NCBI GenBank assembly: GCA_024663395.1
Contig: JANFAH010000014.1
Coordinates: 434,001 to 498,000, forward strand
Reading direction: 5' to 3'
DNA from: Pisolithus tinctorius
Taxonomy: Eukaryota > Basidiomycota > Agaricomycetes > Boletales > Pisolithaceae
DNA length: 64,000 bases
Under the pieces are notes generated by a model. The model saw nothing but the letters and a program-made list of their open reading frames with translations, made no database searches and was not told where the DNA came from. A program made the position numbers and the translations under genes. This document shows, one piece after another, positions 60,054 through 64,000 of this stretch (position 1 is the first letter of the stretch; the number at the start of each line of letters is the position of its first letter).

Positions 60054-61008
60054 AAGCTCTAAGGAAAAAAATAACTAAATAGTAGGGGAAAAGATAAACA
60101 GCGTTGTCGTCGCCGGTAACGACGACGGCGGGGAGACGAGCTGGACGACACGCTCGCTGTTGACGTGGGTGACTGAGCTGAGTGTCGAGCCAACAAATAC
60201 AGACCAGTCCACAAACAACGCCAGCAGCCCATTCTCGTTCCTTGACCACGATGGTCATCTCGGTCGCTGCTACCGTCGTCTACAAGATAACTCACAGGAC
60301 AGAGGTCAGGCTCTCCAACCACGAATCCCCATGGCGATGTCGTGCTCAGTGAAGGCCACTCCAAGTTGTGCGTCGAAAGCGGTCTTGGCAGGACCGTCGA
60401 CGTTGCTTTGTCGAACAAGGCTGTCATTCAATCATAAATTGATGAGGTTCAGGGAGGGCCGTTCAGCAAACATGCGGAAATCAGCCAACCGGCTGACGTC
60501 TACTATCGCTCCAGCCGCCAAACCAACGCCTTGTGAAACTCCAGTTGTAAATTGAACAAGCGTTTTGTAGCACCATCTGGCACGAAATCGGCTTCATTCA
60601 CCGCAGCCTTGGGGAACGGAGTATTCCGGTGAGCAATGGTAATGTCTAGGCTAACTACCTGTCGGACATTTTGTCTCGTCGTTTCGCTGTGCTTAAGCCA
60701 CCTTGATTTTTAAACGACCTCAAGGTTCGTCCAGGTCGTTCAATGTATGGACTCCCCACGCTGATGAGATCGGATAGACACGGATCGTTTCTTGAGGAAG
60801 CATCCGTCAGTTTCCGAGCCATGTACTAAATCAACATTCGGTTCTGCCAGTGGCAGGGAAGCTCACACCCATATGTACATTTCAAGCAAACCTCGTGATA
60901 CCAGGCTGCTCGCCTCTTCGCAACCAGATACCCGATTACATGGATGCCAATACCTTGTACAAAGGAATGCCCAACGTGCCGCAAAGGGGACTAGGTCAGC
61001 AAGTGTCC
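60054..61008. other. SET1 upstream region, no gene seen
   Basis: 955 bp upstream of SET1 and downstream of the next minus-strand gene. Open frames at 60059-60427 (minus) and 60160-60555 (plus) have no consistent family match. Promoter and 3' UTR sequence is the simplest reading. Confidence 0.45.
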
Positions 61009-62139
61009 TTAGAGATCACGCAGGTATCGGATGACATCACTATAATCGCTTGCTGTGCGTCGACGTCCCCCCTTGTCCCATACCCATTTTTTAGTCGGTA
61101 ATTGCAGAGAGGTAGCCGGCACATCTGCACATGGACGCATGTTTGGCTTGGAACTTTCATCTGCACCTGGTTCGCTACCAAAAACCATAGCTGCAGGCGG
61201 AGCGTCCCCAAATTGACGACGAAGCTTTGAGAATCTTCGTCGCCGCAAGACGGACGGCGATGGCGGCGTTCTGGGCGTCAAAGGTGGAGAAGACTGTCCG
61301 GATTCAGACGAAGAAGCTTCCGTCAAGAATGATGACAACGTAGACGACGGGATATGAATTGTGAGGGCCGGGGGACGTTTGCGTTCGGATCGATGTGGTG
61401 TTTCTGTGACGGTTGCCAAGGCAGCAGGGGATGGAACACACTGTCTACGCGGGATGCAACTCTGACTCGCCAGCCCTGGGTGTTGAGATTTTGTGGGAGA
61501 AACTATTTCTGTAGGTGAGGTAGTTTCCGTTGGGGAAGGGTTCATCCTCTGAACGGAATATGGTTGCGGCAGGTCACTGTCGTTCGGAACTACCACCGTT
61601 CTCCCTTCTCTCCCAAAGCATCCCTTGGAAAAGGGGGTATTGGGGACAGTCCCACGCGGTTCGGAGGTACTCGACGTAATTGAGGACAAGCTCAAAACCC
61701 GTGATGGGGGTTGGGAAAGGTGGGTTACGGGCACTACTGAGAGGGAATTTGACATATGCTTTCGTGTCACCATCGACAACATAGTAGAACTGTTCGGAAC
61801 TAGGCCTGCACCCCGCGTGAGTGAGACAGCGCGTCGGAGTGGTGGCGCAGACGTGGTGCACCTGTAGCATGGTGGCAGCGGGAGAGGGCGGCTTTGACGT
61901 GGCATGGAAGGGGACCTCCACACGTCAGTGGTTACTAGGTTGCGAGGTGGGTGAGGAACTGGGGGCAAGGGCCGACTCCTCCTTCCAGTGGCTGCAGGGG
62001 TATTGCAAAGGGCAGAATTCTCTGAAGCAGTGGATCGTTGACGCGACAGAGAGCGGGGATAGGGGGACTGGTTGGACGGGCGTGATAACGTGTTTGCAGG
62101 ATAATGAAGCTCTGAGCAGCGCTGTCCATGACCCAACAT
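61009..62139 (-). CDS. Unknown Ser/Pro-rich protein with conserved-looking C-terminus
   Basis: A single uninterrupted frame of 376 codons starts at ATG 62139. Most of it is Ser/Pro/Arg-rich and likely disordered (RRSRPLPPVPHPPRNL). The C-terminal 110 residues look structured: RKRPPALTIHIPSSTLSSFL, VLRRRRFSKLRRQFGDAPPA, then KWVWDKGGRRRTASDYSDVI and the end RYLRDL. This tail (basic patch, FSKLxRxFG, W, DYSxVIxYLRxL) resembles that of small basidiomycete proteins of unknown function; that is a recollection. Internal ATGs such as the one opening MPRQSRPLPLPP are alternative starts. No signal peptide or membrane span. Confidence 0.6.
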   Translation of the reverse strand: MLGHGQRCSELHYPANTLSRPSNQSPYPRSLSRQRSTASENSALCNTPAATGRRSRPLPPVPHPPRNLVTTDVWRSPSMPRQSRPLPLPPCYRCTTSAPPLRRAVSLTRGAGLVPNSSTMLSMVTRKHMSNSLSVVPVTHLSQPPSRVLSLSSITSSTSEPRGTVPNTPFSKGCFGREGRTVVVPNDSDLPQPYSVQRMNPSPTETTSPTEIVSPTKSQHPGLASQSCIPRRQCVPSPAALATVTETPHRSERKRPPALTIHIPSSTLSSFLTEASSSESGQSSPPLTPRTPPSPSVLRRRRFSKLRRQFGDAPPAAMVFGSEPGADESSKPNMRPCADVPATSLQLPTKKWVWDKGGRRRTASDYSDVIRYLRDL

Positions 62140-63592
62140 TTATTCTGGACTGCTCGTGAGTGGTCTCAACACGATACGAAAGAGGGGCTATACCGAATGG
62201 CCCCACGCTTGCTCTGACAACGAATTTCGAGAGGGTGGTAATAGATGCTAATTTGACACGAAGCGTGATGAAAACTGTAGGAGAAGCAGAAGCGCACGAC
62301 GGTCAAAAAAGGGGAGTGGCTTCGACCTGGCGCGTGAACGTTTTTGACCTTGGCACGGAATTAAAGCTGTTGACTTCACCACATAAATAGGAAGCCAAAA
62401 AATATACATACACGGGCCCGTTGCGATCCGTTACCATCTCGATCGACCGATTTACCGCACCTATGAGCACCAAAACTCGGAAGTGTGCGCGAGGGCAGTG
62501 CGAAATGCCTACAGGCGAGATCGTGAAAAGTACCTGTTGGGCAATCAATGACTCAAGACCTTCGGATACGGTATCTTGCCACGTTTCCGTCAACGATCCT
62601 CGGGCGGTTCCCACATTTATAGTGGATAGATGTCGCGGAGGACCACGAAACGCTCCACGCCCCGGGGTTGCCCTATATAGGTGGCGCGTTCTTACTGGGA
62701 AACTTATAAACGCGACTTAGGTACTCACCAGTGACCGCGTCCGTGCGTACCCTTAAATGAACACACTCTTGCGGACGTGCCCAGAAGTTAGCACGACCAT
62801 GAAACAGTCCATTCGTGTAGTTCTAGGGAACAGATATGAGCTGAAGCATTCCTCCGGGAAAAATCTCACATGTAGAGTACACTTGAAAGCTTGATCGATC
62901 ACTTGCGGGAATCACCGCGGGTATCCATAGCAGCCGACCTAGTAGAACAGGTGTCCACTGTGACAAATCTTATCTACCTCTGCACATGAGACGTACTGAA
63001 TAGTCATTTCAAGTCCCTTTGCTGGCTGTAAAAACTTTCACGATCATGACATTGAACGGCGCAACTTTGTGCCTCGGGGAACCTGCTTCGGAGGTATTCC
63101 AACAGTTGGTGAATAGATCAACGTGGTCCTTTTTGTCAGATTCAAGCAGATCTCCACAAATGCACCTCAAGAGCCTCGACAACGAACACAAGTCGTACTC
63201 TGCGTTCCACATGCATACCTCACAACTGCAGGGAGATACACGGGACTCGCCGAGGTCGAGTTCAAGGAGTTCCCAGTATGGAGTGGTCCAAAGCCAAATA
63301 TCCTTCTTACCGATTGTGAAAGCTGGAACGCATTTCCGCGGTTCATAGAAAGACATTAAACAGATTGTACGCAATGAAAAGTTGATGAAAAGGGTTCTTT
63401 GGTTGTTTGCGTCTTCATCCTTTCGGTAATCACCTTGTTTACAAGGTCACTCCACCCCGAAAATGAGACGCTTTTTTCGACATCCGCGCGTTCCCCCCAA
63501 TTCCACTCCGCACGGCAAATGCCCTGCTGCAGTGCGTGAATCACGTGAGGTCTACATCTCAGGATGAACGACTAGGCTCCAATCGTCTGTAG
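62140..63592. other. Intergenic next to a mobile-element remnant
   Basis: 1.45 kb without a supported gene. Plus frames at 62421-62720 and 63019-63359 have no domain. The right end borders the helicase remnant and may include its flanking or terminal sequence. No terminal repeat was recognised. Confidence 0.4.
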
Positions 63593-64000
63593 TCACGTGA
63601 ACTCGACCAATCTGTATCTGCTATTAGTTTCCAAACATCTGTATACCGCTGCTGAGCTCTTTGTCGATTCCCACCATTGCCTCGTGTCCTCATCCATTTT
63701 CTGCAAGCATTCGTCCTCCTTCCGTAAGTGTTCGCTGGGGTGTTGCATGAACAGTCACTCGTCAAAGTCTCTTAAAAGGCAGATTGTGTCCCAGCCTCAG
63801 CTACATGACAATGCCACATATGCATTAAATGGTGTCAGCTGCCCAGTAGGTGGTGTGCCAATGTTGATGATGCAGTGTTCTAGAGTCTGCACTTGTGTGT
63901 GATAATCCATAAAAGCATAGGCAGGTGTTATTGGCAACTGCAATTGGGATATTGTTGATTGGTTGCCAATTCCTGTTGTGACAGTGAATGTTCTACAGAT
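63593..64000 (-). pseudogene. Decayed Helitron/PIF1-type helicase, C-terminal end (continues off the window)
   Basis: The minus strand reads the end of a PIF1-like helicase of the kind found in Helitron-type elements of mushrooms. PITPAYAFMDYHTQVQTLEH is followed by TPPTGQLTPFNAYVALS (motif VI), TICLLRDFDE, LFMQHPSEHLRKEDE and MDEDTRQWWE. Two TGA stops interrupt it where the family has Arg, and three further Arg positions have become Cys codons (TGT or TGC). One of these is the motif VI arginine after YVALS. All five fit CGN-to-TGN changes, as expected from deamination of methylated CpG. The element is therefore inactive here. Its 5' part lies beyond base 64000. Confidence 0.82.

Noticed and set aside
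60059..60555. Possible gene upstream of SET1 (short hydrophobic stretches on the minus strand)
   Set aside because: The frames are interrupted and no coherent homology was found.
63019..63374. Overlapping frames on both strands near 63.0-63.4 kb as a gene
   Set aside because: No recognised domain, overlapping frames of similar length, and mobile-element context.

Overview
The window is eukaryotic and almost certainly comes from an Agaricomycete-type basidiomycete. The genes are compact and carry many introns, mostly about 50-65 nt with GT-AG ends. The gene content is fungal: a WSC-domain copper radical oxidase, a WOPR regulator, KRE6/SKN1, a fungal-order betaine lipid synthase and Sac3. A decayed Helitron/PIF1-type helicase of a kind common in mushroom genomes lies at the right edge. 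No rRNA, tRNA or CRISPR was recognised. All gene models were built by eye from conserved protein blocks and splice-site phase, so exon ends are reasoned, not measured.

Left part (1-14 kb): the 5' portion of a Sac3/GANP mRNA-export gene (minus, running off the left edge), a WOPR (Gti1/Pac2) transcription factor (minus), a secreted copper radical oxidase with four WSC modules (plus), and a conserved-looking protein of unknown family (minus). Centre-left (14-33.7 kb): betaine lipid synthase BTA1 (plus); a KRE6/SKN1-type GH16 protein (minus) that diverges from a membrane GT2 glycosyltransferase (plus) across 2.7 kb; a probable catalytically dead alpha/beta hydrolase (minus) that diverges from an Asterix-like ER membrane protein (plus) across only 79 bp carrying a GATAA repeat; and an F-box/WD40 protein with a very long disordered N-terminus (plus).

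Centre-right (33.7-53 kb): an empty 2.1-kb stretch, a CCCH zinc-finger protein, an unknown protein, an ALDH7-type aldehyde dehydrogenase with an 11-nt microexon, and the ribosome-biogenesis WD protein JIP5, which diverges from the unfolded-protein sensor IRE1. Cytosolic seryl-tRNA synthetase and a small acidic protein follow. Right part (53-64 kb): a Ser/Pro-rich protein with two membrane segments, the H3K4 methyltransferase SET1, an unknown Ser/Pro-rich protein, and the helicase remnant.

The genes do not form one pathway. Most are housekeeping or cell-surface genes: export and chromatin (Sac3, SET1), ER homeostasis (IRE1, Asterix), the cell wall (GH16, GT2) and membrane lipid (BTA1). The strongest anomaly is a run of about nine single extra bases between 47.68 and 52.28 kb that break IRE1, SerRS and the acidic protein, while neighbouring genes read cleanly. 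Because SerRS is essential, a poorly polished assembly patch is the likeliest cause. Other points of interest are microexons of 7 and 11 nt, three GC-AG introns (one supported by zinc-finger spacing), a hydrolase family member without its nucleophile, CpG-to-TpG decay in the helicase, and paired CCCCT elements in the JIP5/IRE1 promoter. I did not find a convincing new multi-gene system.
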